DNA of 64,000 nucleotides from Xanthomonas hortorum pv. cynarae (GCF_002939985.1 NZ_MDFM01000001.1:124001-188000), one strand, 5' to 3'; positions 1 to 9,973 are shown, numbered from the stretch's first letter. Notes: generated by a model from the sequence alone, not told the origin. Translations and numbers: made by a program.

Positions 1-1
1 C

Positions 2-493
2 ATCACCGGCGGCATCATTCCGAAGGAATTCATCCCCTCGGTCGAAAAGGGTCTGCGCGAAACGATCACCAGTGGTCCGATCGCCGGCTTCCCGGTGGTG
101 GGTGTCAAGGTCAAGCTGGTGTTCGGCTCGTACCATGACGTCGACTCCTCGGAAATGGCGTTCAAGCTGGCCGCGTCTATGGCGTTCAAGCAGGGCTTTG
201 CGAAAGCCAGCCCGGTGTTGCTTGAGCCGATCATGAAGGTCGAGATCGTCAGCCCGGAGGATTACCTGGGTGACGTGATGGGCGACGTGAGCCGCCGTCG
301 TGGCGTGTTGCAGGGTCAGGACGACAGCCCGTCGGGCAAGATCATCAATGCGATGATTCCGCTGGGTGAGATGTTCGGTTACGCGACTTCGCTGCGCTCG
401 ATGAGCCAGGGTCGCGCAACGTTCTCGATGGAATTCGACCATTACGAAGAAGCGCCGACCAACATCGCCGACGCTGTCACCAAGAAGGGCTGA
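2..493 (+). CDS. fusA: Elongation factor G, C-terminal part (partial at window start)
   Basis: The frame is open from the first bases and ends at a TGA at 491-493. About 163 residues are present, matching the end of EF-G: the end of domain IV and domain V, with the [17 protein letters not shown] stretch, [28 protein letters not shown] and the terminal [22 protein letters not shown] segment. EF-G is the GTPase that drives translocation on the ribosome. Its GTP-binding domain lies upstream of the window. It is followed 50 bases later by tuf, the usual str-operon order (rpsL-rpsG-fusA-tuf), so the two are probably cotranscribed. Confidence 0.97.
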   Translation: MTGGIIPKEFIPSVEKGLRETITSGPIAGFPVVGVKVKLVFGSYHDVDSSEMAFKLAASMAFKQGFAKASPVLLEPIMKVEIVSPEDYLGDVMGDVSRRRGVLQGQDDSPSGKIINAMIPLGEMFGYATSLRSMSQGRATFSMEFDHYEEAPTNIADAVTKKG

Positions 494-543
494 GTTCGCT
501 CAGCCGCTTCAAACAAAATTTTCCAATTAGAGGTTAGTGAGTC

Positions 544-1734
<1,191 letters not shown>

Positions 1735-1742
1735 GTGCCTGC

Positions 1743-1769
1743 GATCCGGCGACGCCTCGTCGCCGGATC
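1743..1769 (+). terminator. GC-rich hairpin after tuf
   Basis: A perfect 11-bp inverted repeat (GATCCGGCGAC, 5-base loop, GTCGCCGGATC) starts 9 bases after the tuf stop. It lacks its own T tract and stands just before a classical terminator. It may protect the 3' end or help termination. Confidence 0.55.
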
Positions 1770-1789
1770 AGCACGTAAGCAACGCAAGG

Positions 1790-1814
1790 GGTCGGCGCAA
1801 GCCGGCCTTTTTTT
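1790..1814 (+). terminator. Intrinsic terminator of the str operon
   Basis: A 7-bp GC-rich stem (GGTCGGC / GCCGGCC, one G-U pair) closes a GCAA tetraloop and runs directly into seven T residues. It separates tuf from the ribosomal S10 operon. Confidence 0.88.
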
Positions 1815-1861
1815 GTTGAGCGGAAATGTGCGCGTGCAATGCGATTCGCAGGGTAGAGCGC

Positions 1862-1890
1862 TTGCGCCAGTAAAAACAGCTCGCTATAAT
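1862..1890 (+). promoter_or_regulatory. Candidate distal sigma-70 promoter of the S10 operon
   Basis: TTGCGC at 1862-1867 and a consensus TATAAT at 1885-1890 are separated by 17 bases, 50 bases after the tuf terminator. The predicted start is near 1897. It would give an S10 transcript with a leader of about 300 bases. Confidence 0.65.
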
Positions 1891-1987
1891 GCACGGCTCG
1901 GTGTCCCTGGGTAGGGCGCAGAGTTACAGCGAAAAGAACGGCAGGACGCCGCTCGTGTTCGCCAGACCGGGAAGGTCGCGTTGCATG

Positions 1988-2023
1988 GAGCACTCAACAA
2001 CTCACGTGTTGTTGACGGTGCTC
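1988..2023. repeat. Interrupted palindrome over the S10 promoter -35 box
   Basis: The arms are GAGCAC+TCAACAAC (1988-2001) and GTTGTTGA+CG+GTGCTC (2008-2023): 14 paired positions with a 2-base bulge and a 6-base centre. The right arm contains the -35 box TTGACG of the proximal promoter. It could be an operator, or a hairpin in transcripts from the distal promoter. No T run follows, so it is not a classical terminator. Confidence 0.6.
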
Positions 2024-2040
2024 TCGTTGCGCACTATACT
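2012..2040 (+). promoter_or_regulatory. Proximal sigma-70 promoter of the S10 operon
   Basis: TTGACG at 2012-2017, a 17-base spacer and TATACT at 2035-2040 give a strong sigma-70 match. Transcription would begin near 2047 and leave a leader of roughly 155 bases before rpsJ. Confidence 0.8.
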
Positions 2041-2144
2041 TTTCCGTCTGGGCAGACCGGTTTACCGGCCTGCCTCAGTTTTTGGGCGGAGGAAATGCCC
2101 TCGCTGGCAGGACGCATGGCGATTTCATCTACGCAGGAATATCG

Positions 2145-2181
2145 GGGCAGGTATCCCAGAGGCCTTGCCCGTCGCTCTTTT
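2145..2181 (+). promoter_or_regulatory. Candidate attenuator hairpin in the rpsJ leader
   Basis: GGGCAGG (2145-2151) can pair with CCTTGCCC (2163-2170) with one bulged base, and CTTTT follows at 2177-2181. The position, just ahead of the rpsJ ribosome site, resembles the E. coli S10 leader, where ribosomal protein L4 causes attenuation. The L4 role here is inference. Confidence 0.4.
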
Positions 2182-2200
2182 AACGAAGGAAGCTTCCGTC

Positions 2201-2512
2201 ATGTCGGAACAAAAGATCCGGATTCGGTTGAAGGCGTTCGATCATCGATTGATCGACCGTTCGGCCAGCGAGATCGTCGAAACGGCTAAGCGGACCGGCG
2301 CGCAAGTGCGTGGCCCGATCCCGTTGCCGACCAAGATCGAACGTTACACCATCCTCGTATCCCCGCATGCCGACAAGGATGCGCGTGACCAATACGAAAC
2401 CCGCACGCACAAGCGTGTGCTCGATATCGTCGACCCGAACGACAAGACCGTGGACGCGCTGATGAAGCTCGAACTCGCGGCTGGCGTCGACGTCCAGATC
2501 AAGCTGACCTGA
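2201..2512 (+). CDS. rpsJ: 30S ribosomal protein S10
   Basis: The 103-residue product ([19 protein letters not shown]...) is full length for S10, the NusE protein, which sits in the head of the small subunit and also joins NusB in antitermination complexes. The frame stays open upstream for about 100 codons, but this ATG is chosen because AAGGAAG lies about 10 bases before it and the family begins here. It is the first gene of the S10 operon, 12 bases ahead of rplC. Confidence 0.98.
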   Translation: MSEQKIRIRLKAFDHRLIDRSASEIVETAKRTGAQVRGPIPLPTKIERYTILVSPHADKDARDQYETRTHKRVLDIVDPNDKTVDALMKLELAAGVDVQIKLT

Positions 2513-2523
2513 GGACTACGACC

Positions 2524-3174
2524 ATGACGAAGAAATATTCGTTGGGCTTCGTAGGCCGCAAGGCCGGTATGAGCCGCGTCTTTACTGAAGACGGCCGCTC
2601 GGTACCGGTCACGCTGATCGAAGCAACTCCAAACCGCATCGCGCAGATCAAGACCGTCGAAGCTGACGGCTACAGCGCAGTGCAGATTACCGTTGGTGCC
2701 CGTCGCGCCGCACTGGTCAACAAGCCGGCTGCTGGTCACTTCGCCAAAGCGAAGGTGGAAGCGGGTCGCGGCCTGTGGGAATTCCGCGTTGAAGATGCGC
2801 AGCTCGGCGATTTCGCCGTTGGCGGCGAAATCAAGGCGGACATCTTCGAGGTCGGCCAGAAGGTCGACGTCCAGGGCGTCACCAAGGGTAAGGGTTTCCA
2901 GGGCACCATCAAGCGCTACAACTTCCGTATGGGCGATGCAACTCACGGTAACTCGCTGTCGCATCGCGCGCCGGGTTCGTTGGGTCAGCGCCAGACCCCG
3001 GGTCGTGTTTTCCCGGGTAAGAAGATGTCGGGCCACATGGGCGCCGTGCAGCAAAGCACGCAGAACCTGGAAGTGGTCAAGGTCGACGTCGAGCGTGGTC
3101 TGATTGCTATCCGCGGCGCCGTGCCTGGCGCAGCTGGTGGCGACGTGATCGTCCGTCCGGCGAGCAAGGCATAA
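2524..3174 (+). CDS. rplC: 50S ribosomal protein L3
   Basis: The product has 216 residues, close to the usual length of about 210. The long central loop that reaches the peptidyl-transferase centre is visible as [13 protein letters not shown] followed by [21 protein letters not shown] and the [13 protein letters not shown] segment (about residues 120-170). L3 is one of the first proteins to assemble on 23S rRNA. It lies second in the S10 operon, with 11 bases after rpsJ. Confidence 0.98.
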   Translation: MTKKYSLGFVGRKAGMSRVFTEDGRSVPVTLIEATPNRIAQIKTVEADGYSAVQITVGARRAALVNKPAAGHFAKAKVEAGRGLWEFRVEDAQLGDFAVGGEIKADIFEVGQKVDVQGVTKGKGFQGTIKRYNFRMGDATHGNSLSHRAPGSLGQRQTPGRVFPGKKMSGHMGAVQQSTQNLEVVKVDVERGLIAIRGAVPGAAGGDVIVRPASKA

Positions 3175-3186
3175 GGAGAGATGACG

Positions 3187-3792
3187 ATGGAACTCGTTAT
3201 CACGGGTAGTAACAACAAGGTCTCGGTCTCCGATGCCGTGTTCGGTCGCGAATTCAGCGAAGATCTGGTTCACCAGGTCGTCGTCGCTTATCGCAATGCC
3301 GGCCGCGCTGGTACCAAGGCTCAGAAGACGCGTTCGGAAGTTGCGGGCACGACCAAGAAGTCGAAGAAGCAGAAGGGCGGCGGTGCGCGTCATGGCGCGT
3401 TGACGGCTCCGATCTTCGTCGGTGGCGGCGTGACCTTCGCGGCCAAGCCGCGCAGCTTCGAACAGAAAGTCAACCGCAAGATGTACCGTGCGGCCATCTG
3501 CGCGATCTTCTCTGAGCTTAATCGCCAGGGTCGCCTGATGATCGTCGAAGCGTTCGACGTCGAAGCAACCAAGACCCAGGGTCTGATCGAGAAGCTGAAG
3601 GGACTGGATGTGGGCAAGCGCCCGCTGATCGTCACCGAAGAAGCCTCCGAGCACCTGTACCTGTCCGCTCGCAATCTGCCGTATGTGCAGGTGCGTGATG
3701 TGCAGGGTCTGGATCCGGTCGCTCTGGTCGGGGCCGATACGGTCGTGATCACCGCCGATGCGGTCAAGAAGATCGAGGAGTGGCTGGCATGA
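3187..3792 (+). CDS. rplD: 50S ribosomal protein L4
   Basis: The 201-residue product begins [14 protein letters not shown] and carries the basic extended loop [15 protein letters not shown] (about residues 57-75) that lines the nascent-peptide tunnel. Two in-frame ATGs lie 6 bases apart. The second (3187) is chosen because AAGGAG is 8 bases before it, whereas the first ATG is only 2 bases from that site. In E. coli L4 is also the autogenous repressor of the S10 operon. Its stop overlaps the rplW start (ATGA). Confidence 0.98.
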
Positions 3793-4088
3793 GCAGCAAC
3801 GAAAAAATCTTCAGCGTGCTGCGTGCTCCGCGAGTCTCTGAAAAGACCGCGCGCCTGCAGGAAATCTCCAACCAGTATGTCTTCGAAGTTTCGAACGAAG
3901 CCACCAAAGCCGATGTAAAGGCCGCGGTTGAGCAGCTGTTCGACGTCAAGGTCAAAGCTGTCAACGTGGTCAACGTCAAGGGCAAGAGCAAGTCCTTCCG
4001 TAACCGTGCTGGTAGCCGCGGCAATTGGCGCAAGGCGTACGTCCGCCTGGTTGATGGTCAGTCCATCGACGTAACGGCTAAGGCCTGA
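3789..4088 (+). CDS. rplW: 50S ribosomal protein L23
   Basis: The 99-residue product starts [19 protein letters not shown] and contains the family core [30 protein letters not shown] in shorter recognisable blocks. L23 borders the exit of the nascent-peptide tunnel and docks trigger factor and SRP. The ATG overlaps the rplD stop in an ATGA arrangement, which supports this start over one 9 bases upstream and implies translational coupling. Confidence 0.98.
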
Positions 4089-4098
4089 GGTCCATCCC

Positions 4099-4926
4099 AT
4101 GCCATTGATGAAGTTCAAACCCACCTCTCCCGGCCGTCGTTCCGCCGTGCGTGTGGTTACTCCCGATCTGCACAAGGGCGCACCGCACGCGGCGCTGCTC
4201 GATTCGCAGAGCAAGTCCGGTGGTCGTAACCACCATGGCCGCATCACCGTGCGTCACGTCGGTGGTGGCCACAAGCAGCACTACCGCATCATCGACTTCA
4301 AACGCAACAAGGAAGGCATTCCGGCGCGTGTGGAGCGGATCGAATACGATCCGAACCGTACCGCTCATATCGCCCTGCTGTGCTATGTCGACGGCGAGCG
4401 TCGCTACATCATTGCCCCCAAGGGCTTGAAGGCTGGCGATCAGGTCATTGCCGGTGCCAACGCACCGATCAAGACCGGCAACACGCTGCCGCTGCGCAAC
4501 ATCCCGGTCGGTACGACGGTTCACGGTATCGAGCTGAAGCCGGGTAAGGGTGCTCAGATCGCACGTGCTGCCGGTGCTGCCGTCCAGCTGGTCGCTCGCG
4601 AAGGCATCTATGCCACGCTGCGTCTGCGCTCGGGTGAAATGCGCAAGGTGCCGGTCGAGTGCCGCGCCACCATCGGTGAAGTCGGTAACGACGAGCACAA
4701 CCTCGAGAAGCTGGGCAAGGCTGGCGCCAAGCGCTGGCGCGGTGTTCGTCCGACCGTTCGCGGTGCGGCCATGAACCCGGTCGACCATCCGCACGGTGGT
4801 GGTGAAGCGAAGGCTGGTCAGGGTAATCCGCATCCGGTCACCCCGTGGGGTGTTCCGACCAAGGGTTACAAGACGCGCAAGAACAAGCGCACCCAGCAAT
4901 TCATCGTCCGCGATCGTAGGGGCTAA
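4099..4926 (+). CDS. rplB: 50S ribosomal protein L2
   Basis: The 275-residue product is full length. The C-terminal signature [17 protein letters not shown], holding the histidine near the peptidyl-transferase centre, is intact at about residues 224-240. L2 organises domain IV of 23S rRNA and is needed for subunit joining. It sits between rplW (10 bases before) and rpsS (6 bases after) in the S10 operon. Confidence 0.98.
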
Positions 4927-4932
4927 TCGACC

Positions 4933-5202
4933 ATGGCACGTTCACTTAAGAAGGGCCCGTTCGTCGATCACCACCTTGCAAAGAAGGTGGAGTCCGCTGC
5001 GGGTAGCAAGAAGCCGATCAAGACCTGGTCGCGCCGTTCGATGATCCTGCCCGAAATGGTAGGCATCACCATCGCCGTGCATAACGGTAAGAACCACATT
5101 CCGGTGCTCGTCAACGAGAATATGGTCGGCCACAAGCTCGGCGAATTTGCCGTCACCCGGACCTTCAAGGGTCACGGTGGCGACAAGAAGTCGAGCAGGT
5201 AA
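4933..5202 (+). CDS. rpsS: 30S ribosomal protein S19
   Basis: The 89-residue product [15 protein letters not shown]... has the S19 signature around [13 protein letters not shown] [25 protein letters not shown]. It forms a complex with S13 in the small-subunit head and contacts tRNA. It lies 6 bases after rplB, and its stop is part of the rplV ribosome-site region. Confidence 0.98.
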   Translation: MARSLKKGPFVDHHLAKKVESAAGSKKPIKTWSRRSMILPEMVGITIAVHNGKNHIPVLVNENMVGHKLGEFAVTRTFKGHGGDKKSSR

Positions 5203-5214
5203 GGAGAGATGACG

Positions 5215-5550
5215 ATGGAAGCGAAAGCAATCCTGCGCACCGCGCGCATCTCCCCGCAGAAGGCCCGCCTGGTCGCTGACCAGGTGCGTGGACTGTCCGC
5301 CGAACGTGCGGTCAATCTGCTGAAGTTCTCGGACAAGAAGGCTGCACACCTGATCAAAAAGGTAGTGGAGTCGGCTATTGCCAATGCCGAGAACAATCAG
5401 GGCGCGGATGTCGACGAGCTGAAGGTCAAGACCATCATGGTTGATGAAGGTCCCTCCCTGAAGCGTTTCATGGCGCGGGCGAAAGGCCGCGGTACCCGCA
5501 TCCTCAAGCGCACCAGTCACATCACTGTGATTGTTGGCGCCGCCAAGTAA
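5215..5550 (+). CDS. rplV: 50S ribosomal protein L22
   Basis: The 111-residue product ([20 protein letters not shown]...) carries the tunnel-lining beta-hairpin near the end, [20 protein letters not shown]. The second of two in-frame ATGs is chosen, since AAGGAG lies 8 bases before it. The local start region is identical to that of rplD. L22 helps form the exit tunnel, and loop changes in this family give macrolide resistance. It is followed 17 bases later by rpsC. Confidence 0.98.
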   Translation: MEAKAILRTARISPQKARLVADQVRGLSAERAVNLLKFSDKKAAHLIKKVVESAIANAENNQGADVDELKVKTIMVDEGPSLKRFMARAKGRGTRILKRTSHITVIVGAAK

Positions 5551-5567
5551 GCGGAAAGGAAAAGACC

Positions 5568-6302
5568 ATGGGTCATAAAGTTCATCCGACTGGAATCCGT
5601 CTTGGCATCGCCAAGGACTGGAATTCCAAGTGGTACGCAAACAAGGCCGACTTCGCCGGTTATCTGGCAGCCGACCTGAAAGTGCGTGAAATGCTGCGCA
5701 AGAAGCTCGCGCAGGCAGGTATCAGCAAGATCTTGATCGAGCGCCCTGCCAAAACCGCCCGCGTGACGATCCACACTGCCCGTCCGGGCGTGGTGATCGG
5801 CAAGCGTGGTGAGGACATCGAAAAGCTGCGTAAGGAAGTGAGCGCGATGATGGGTGTTCCTGCCCACATCAACGTCACCGAAGTACGCAAGCCGGAGCTG
5901 GATGCGCAGCTGGTCGCCGAGTCGATCGCGCAGCAGCTTGAGCGTCGCATCATGTTCCGCCGTGCAATGAAGCGCTCGGTCGGTAACGCGATGCGCCTGG
6001 GTGCCCTGGGCATCAAGGTCAACGTGGCTGGCCGCCTCAACGGTGCAGAAATCGCCCGTTCGGAGTGGTACCGCGAAGGCCGCGTGCCGCTGCACACGCT
6101 ACGTGCCGACATTGATTACGGTTTTGCCGAGGCGTCCACGACGTACGGCATCATCGGTATCAAGGTCTGGATCTATAAGGGTGAGGTCTTCGACTTCTCC
6201 CAGGTTGGCCAGGAGAAGCAGGACGACAGCCCGCGCAACGATCGTAACGATCGCGGCGACCGTGGTGACCGTCCTTCGCGCCCGGCTCGTGAAGCGAGGT
6301 AA
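5568..6302 (+). CDS. rpsC: 30S ribosomal protein S3, with a long charged tail
   Basis: The 244-residue product has an N-terminal domain, a KH domain with the [15 protein letters not shown] motif (about residues 66-80), and the C-terminal S3 domain. S3 helps form the mRNA entry site and helicase of the small subunit. After about residue 215 the protein ends in a hydrophilic tail rich in NDR and GDR triplets. Such a tail is absent from the 233-residue E. coli S3. Six bases separate it from rplP. Confidence 0.97.
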   Translation: MGHKVHPTGIRLGIAKDWNSKWYANKADFAGYLAADLKVREMLRKKLAQAGISKILIERPAKTARVTIHTARPGVVIGKRGEDIEKLRKEVSAMMGVPAHINVTEVRKPELDAQLVAESIAQQLERRIMFRRAMKRSVGNAMRLGALGIKVNVAGRLNGAEIARSEWYREGRVPLHTLRADIDYGFAEASTTYGIIGIKVWIYKGEVFDFSQVGQEKQDDSPRNDRNDRGDRGDRPSRPAREAR

Positions 6303-6307
6303 CGGCA

Positions 6308-6721
6308 ATGTTGCAACCCAAGCGAACCAAATATCGCAAGATGCACAAGGGCCGTAACGACGGCCTGGCATGGAGCGGAAACGCCGTCAGCTTCGGCGAG
6401 TACGGCCTCAAGGCAACCGCGCACGGTCAGCTGACCGCGCGTCAGATTGAAGCAGCACGTCGTACGATCAGCCGCCACGTCAAAAAGGGCGGCAAGATGT
6501 GGATTCGTGTGTTCCCCGACAAGCCGATCACCAAGAAGCCGATCGAAGTCCGCATGGGCTCCGGTAAGGGCAACGTGGAGTACTGGGTCGCGCAGATTCA
6601 GCCGGGTCGCATGATCTATGAAATCGAAGGTATTCCCGAAGATGTCGCACGTGAGGCATTCCGCCTTGCCGCCGCGAAGCTGTCGGTGACTACCACTTTC
6701 GTGACCCGGACGGTGCGCTGA
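6308..6721 (+). CDS. rplP: 50S ribosomal protein L16
   Basis: The 137-residue product begins [17 protein letters not shown] and keeps the family motifs [22 protein letters not shown] and [11 protein letters not shown]16 organises the A-site region of the large subunit. The conserved arginine that YcfD hydroxylates in E. coli falls in the PVEVRMG-like stretch (here [12 protein letters not shown]). The stop overlaps the rpmC start by one base. Confidence 0.98.
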   Translation: MLQPKRTKYRKMHKGRNDGLAWSGNAVSFGEYGLKATAHGQLTARQIEAARRTISRHVKKGGKMWIRVFPDKPITKKPIEVRMGSGKGNVEYWVAQIQPGRMIYEIEGIPEDVAREAFRLAAAKLSVTTTFVTRTVR

Positions 6722-6906
6722 TGGACATCAAACAACTCCGCGAGAAGTCGGCTGACGAACTGAAGGCCCACCTGACCGATTTGCGTAAGGAGCAGTTCTC
6801 GCTCCGTATGCAGCAGGTCACCGGCCAGCTGCCGAAGACCCACGATACCCGCCGGGTACGCCGCGAGATTGCTCGCGTCAAGTACCTGCTCGGCAGCACC
6901 AAGTAA
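6721..6906 (+). CDS. rpmC: 50S ribosomal protein L29
   Basis: The 61-residue product [18 protein letters not shown]... forms the usual two-helix L29 protein, with QRQQ-type helix [23 protein letters not shown]. It lies next to L23 at the tunnel exit. The ATG shares its A with the rplP stop (TGATG), so translation is probably coupled. Confidence 0.97.
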   Translation: MDIKQLREKSADELKAHLTDLRKEQFSLRMQQVTGQLPKTHDTRRVRREIARVKYLLGSTK

Positions 6907-6917
6907 GGACGGCCGCG

Positions 6918-7187
6918 ATGAGCGATAACAACGAAAAGCAAGCGCTGCGCACGGTCGAAGGCCGTGTCGTCAGCAACAAGATGGACAAGACGGTCACCGT
7001 GTTGGTGGAGCGCCAGGTCAAGCATGCTCTGTACGGCAAGTACATCAAGCGCTCGACCAAGCTGCACGCACACGACGCCGACAATGCCTGTAATGAAGGC
7101 GACGTCGTGCGTGTGACCGAGATTGCTCCAATGTCCAAGACCAAGAACTGGCGGGTGGTTGAAATCGTCACCCGTTCGGCCGGCTAA
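6918..7187 (+). CDS. rpsQ: 30S ribosomal protein S17
   Basis: The 89-residue product has the OB-fold signature [22 protein letters not shown] and [27 protein letters not shown] in consecutive blocks. S17 is a primary binder of the 5' domain of 16S rRNA. It is the last gene of the classical S10 operon. Only 14 bases separate it from rplN, so no promoter is evident between the S10 and spc groups. Confidence 0.98.
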   Translation: MSDNNEKQALRTVEGRVVSNKMDKTVTVLVERQVKHALYGKYIKRSTKLHAHDADNACNEGDVVRVTEIAPMSKTKNWRVVEIVTRSAG

Positions 7188-7201
7188 GGGAGATCTGAAT
7201 C

Positions 7202-7570
7202 ATGATCCAGATGCAGAGCTACCTCGATGTGGCCGACAATTCGGGTGCCAAGGAAGTGATGTGCATCAAGGTGCTGGGCGGCTCGAAGCGCCGCTACGCA
7301 CACATTGGTGACATCATCAAGGTGACCGTCAAGGACGCCATTCCGCGTGGCAAGGTCAAGAAAGGCGAAGTCTACGACGCCGTTGTGGTGCGTACCCGTA
7401 AGGGTGTGCGCCGTCCCGACGGTTCGCTGATTCGCTTCGATGGCAACGCCGCTGTGCTGTTGAACAATAAGCAGGAGCCGATCGGGACCCGCATCTTCGG
7501 GCCGGTGACGCGCGAGCTGCGTTCCGAGAAGTTCATGAAGATCGTCTCGCTCGCTCCCGAAGTGCTGTGA
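7202..7570 (+). CDS. rplN: 50S ribosomal protein L14
   Basis: The 122-residue product [18 protein letters not shown]... is full length, with the family motif [30 protein letters not shown] in shorter blocks. L14 forms an intersubunit bridge and is the target of the silencing factor RsfS. It is the first gene of the spc group, followed by rplX after 15 bases. Confidence 0.98.
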
Positions 7571-7585
7571 GCGGAGGACATATAC

Positions 7586-7903
7586 ATGGCTAACCGTATC
7601 AAGAAGGGCGACCAGGTCGTCATCAACACCGGCAAGGACAAGGGTAAGCAGGGTGAAGTTGTGCGTGTGGATGGCGATCGCGTGATCGTCTCCAATGCCA
7701 ACATCATCAAGCGCCACACCAAGCCGAATCCGCAGGCGGGTGTCGCCGGCGGCGTGGTCGAGCGTGAAGCGTCGATCCATATCTCCAACGTCAATATCGT
7801 CAACCCGGCAACGGGCAAGGGCGAGCGCGTTGGCTTCAAGGTGCTGGAGGATGGACGCAAATTGCGTGTGTTCCGCTCCAGCGGTGAGGCGCTCGACGCC
7901 TGA
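7586..7903 (+). CDS. rplX: 50S ribosomal protein L24
   Basis: The 105-residue product carries the KOW motif [21 protein letters not shown] at its start and [17 protein letters not shown] later. L24 starts 50S assembly by binding the 5' end of 23S rRNA. It lies in the spc operon, 11 bases ahead of rplE. Confidence 0.98.
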   Translation: MANRIKKGDQVVINTGKDKGKQGEVVRVDGDRVIVSNANIIKRHTKPNPQAGVAGGVVEREASIHISNVNIVNPATGKGERVGFKVLEDGRKLRVFRSSGEALDA

Positions 7904-7914
7904 GGAATGCGATC

Positions 7915-8457
7915 ATGAACACTCGTCTCGAAAAGTTTTACAAGGAAAACGTGGTGCCGGCCCTAATGAAGGAGTTCGGCTACACCAATCCGATGCAGGT
8001 GCCGAGGCTGGTCAAGGTCACGCTCAACATGGGCGTGGGCGAGGCGGCAACCAACAAGAAGATTCTGGAAAATGCAGTCGGCGACATGTCCAAGATCTCC
8101 GGTCAAAAGCCGGTGGTCACCAAGTCGCGCGTTTCGGTCGCATCGTTCAAGATCCGCGACGGTTGGCCGATCGGCTGCAAGACCACGTTGCGTCGCGCCA
8201 AGATGTACGAGTTCCTGGATCGTCTGATCAACATCTCGCTGCCGCGCGTGCGCGACTTCCGTGGTGTTTCCGGTCGTTCCTTTGACGGTCGTGGCAATTT
8301 CAACATGGGTGTGAAGGAACAGATCATCTTCCCGGAAATCGATTTCGACGCTGTCGACGCGATCCGCGGTATGGATATCGCCATCACCACCACCGCCAAG
8401 ACGGATGCGGAAGCGAAGGCGCTGCTGGCAGCGTTCAAGTTCCCGTTCCGTAACTGA
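7915..8457 (+). CDS. rplE: 50S ribosomal protein L5
   Basis: The 180-residue product has the L5 signature [13 protein letters not shown], the P-site loop [24 protein letters not shown] and the segment [24 protein letters not shown] in order. L5 binds 5S rRNA and contacts the P-site tRNA. It is followed by rpsN after 18 bases. Confidence 0.98.
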   Translation: MNTRLEKFYKENVVPALMKEFGYTNPMQVPRLVKVTLNMGVGEAATNKKILENAVGDMSKISGQKPVVTKSRVSVASFKIRDGWPIGCKTTLRRAKMYEFLDRLINISLPRVRDFRGVSGRSFDGRGNFNMGVKEQIIFPEIDFDAVDAIRGMDIAITTTAKTDAEAKALLAAFKFPFRN

Positions 8458-8475
8458 CCGTAGAGGACATCCGAA

Positions 8476-8781
8476 ATGGCAAAGACCTCCATGATCCACC
8501 GCGACATCAAGCGTGCAAAGCTGGCGAAGAAATTCGCCGGCAAGCGTGATGCGCTGAAGAAGATCCTCTCCAGTCAGGATGCGTCCTACGAAGAGAAGAT
8601 CGATGCGTCGACCAAGTTGCAGAAGCTGCCGCGCGATTCGTCGCCGAGCCGCCACCGCAACCGTTGCGAACTTTCCGGTCGTCCGCGCGGTGTCTACCGC
8701 AAGTTCGGTCTGGGTCGCAACATGCTGCGCAAGGCCACGATGAACGGCGACGTTCCGGGTCTGCGTAAGGCAAGCTGGTAA
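8476..8781 (+). CDS. rpsN: 30S ribosomal protein S14, zinc-free long form
   Basis: The 101-residue product [20 protein letters not shown]... matches the long form. The C-terminal block [22 protein letters not shown] keeps only one cysteine, so the CxxC zinc motifs of the short form are absent. S14 is in the small-subunit head. An unusually long gap of 204 bases, with two hairpins, separates it from rpsH. Confidence 0.98.
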
Positions 8782-8811
8782 CAGCTTTCCGGTCGTTCGC
8801 GGCCGGTTTGA

Positions 8812-8861
8812 ACAGGATTGTTCTGTTCAACAAGGGAGTCCGACGCAAGTCGGGCTCTTTT
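8812..8861 (+). terminator. Tandem hairpins between rpsN and rpsH
   Basis: The first hairpin pairs TTGAACAG with CTGTTCAA (8 bp, 7-base loop, near 8808-8830). The second pairs GAGTCCGAC (8836-8844) with GTCGGGCTC (8849-8857) over a GCAA loop and is followed by TTTT (8858-8861). The second looks like a weak intrinsic terminator inside the spc operon. A TATACT follows at 8866-8871 but has no clear -35 partner. Confidence 0.5.
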
Positions 8862-8985
8862 GTCGTATACTTCCGCTTCTGTCTTGCCTGTACAGGCTTG
8901 GCATGGCGTAAAGGGTTCTGGCCCATCCCCAGGAAAACACAAGATTTTCGCGAAAGCGGATATCGGTGCACTCAAAGGTACTCAT

Positions 8986-9384
8986 ATGAGCATGACTGAT
9001 CCCATCGCCGACCTGCTGGTACGCATCAAGAATGCGGCCGCGGTTGGTAAGCAGACGGTGAAATTGCCGTCGTCCAAGATCAAGGTTGCGATCGCCCAAG
9101 TCCTGAAGGACGAGGGTTACATCACCGACCTGCGCGTGACAGCGACCGAGAACAACAAGTCGGAGCTGGAAATCGTGCTGAAGTATTTCGAGGGCCGTCC
9201 GGTCATCGAGACCCTGAAGCGTTTCTCGCGCTCGGGTCTGCGCCAGTACCGCGGCAAGACCGAGCTGCCCAAGGTCCTGGGTGGACTGGGCGTCGCCATC
9301 ATCTCCACGTCGAAAGGCATCATGACCGATGCGCAGGCTCGCGAAGCCGGCGTTGGTGGTGAAGTCCTGTGCTTCGTGGCCTAA
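8986..9384 (+). CDS. rpsH: 30S ribosomal protein S8
   Basis: The 132-residue product [17 protein letters not shown]... ends in the conserved [26 protein letters not shown] region. S8 is a primary 16S binder. In E. coli it represses the spc operon by binding mRNA at the start of rplE. The frame is open about 56 codons upstream, but the family start is this ATG. It follows the 204-base hairpin-bearing gap after rpsN. Confidence 0.98.
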   Translation: MSMTDPIADLLVRIKNAAAVGKQTVKLPSSKIKVAIAQVLKDEGYITDLRVTATENNKSELEIVLKYFEGRPVIETLKRFSRSGLRQYRGKTELPKVLGGLGVAIISTSKGIMTDAQAREAGVGGEVLCFVA

Positions 9385-9399
9385 GGGAAGGAATCGAAC

Positions 9400-9927
9400 A
9401 TGTCCCGTGTAGCCAAGAAGCCTGTGTCCCTTCCGAAGGGTGTTGAGCTCAACGTCCAGCCCGAGCTGGTCAGCGTCAAGGGCCCGAAAGGCACCCTGAC
9501 CCTGCCGAAGCCGGTTGGCGTCGAAATCGCCATCGACGGCGATGTTGCAACCCTGTCGGCCAACGATCCGTCGCAGCTGGCCATCACCGGCACCGTGCGC
9601 GCCATCCTGGCCAATATGGTCAAGGGCGTGTCCGACGGCTTCGAGCGCAAGCTTGAGCTGGTCGGCGTCGGTTACCGCGCCGCCATGCAGGGCAAGGATC
9701 TGAGCCTGGCGCTCGGTTTCTCGCACCCGCTGGTGTTCGTGGCGCCGGAAGGCATCACGCTGTCGACCCCGACCCAGACCGAAATTCTGGTCCAGGGCGC
9801 AGACAAGCAGCGCGTCGGCGAAGTCGCCGCCAAGATTCGCGGTTTCCGTCCGCCGGAACCCTACAAGGGCAAGGGTGTGAAGTACGCCGGTGAAGTCATC
9901 ATTCGCAAGGAAGCCAAGAAGGCGTAA
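9400..9927 (+). CDS. rplF: 50S ribosomal protein L6
   Basis: The 175-residue product begins [16 protein letters not shown] and ends with the L6 signature [17 protein letters not shown](I)RKE. L6 lies near the factor-binding site of the large subunit. It is 15 bases after rpsH and is followed by a 91-base gap that carries a hairpin. Confidence 0.98.
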   Translation: MSRVAKKPVSLPKGVELNVQPELVSVKGPKGTLTLPKPVGVEIAIDGDVATLSANDPSQLAITGTVRAILANMVKGVSDGFERKLELVGVGYRAAMQGKDLSLALGFSHPLVFVAPEGITLSTPTQTEILVQGADKQRVGEVAAKIRGFRPPEPYKGKGVKYAGEVIIRKEAKKA

Positions 9928-9949
9928 GGCAGGTCCCTCTGCTAGGAGC

Positions 9950-9973
9950 CCGGCCATCCATGGCCGGACTTTT
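9950..9973 (+). terminator. Hairpin between rplF and rplR
   Basis: CCGGCCA (9950-9956), a TCCA loop and TGGCCGG (9961-9967) form a perfect 7-bp stem, followed by ACTTTT. It has the form of a weak terminator within the operon. Confidence 0.45.

Noticed and set aside
1889-2200. Coding extension of rpsJ or a tRNA in the tuf-rpsJ gap
   Set aside because: The open frame upstream of 2201 has no conserved start. The gap shows promoters and hairpins, not a cloverleaf with a TψC arm.
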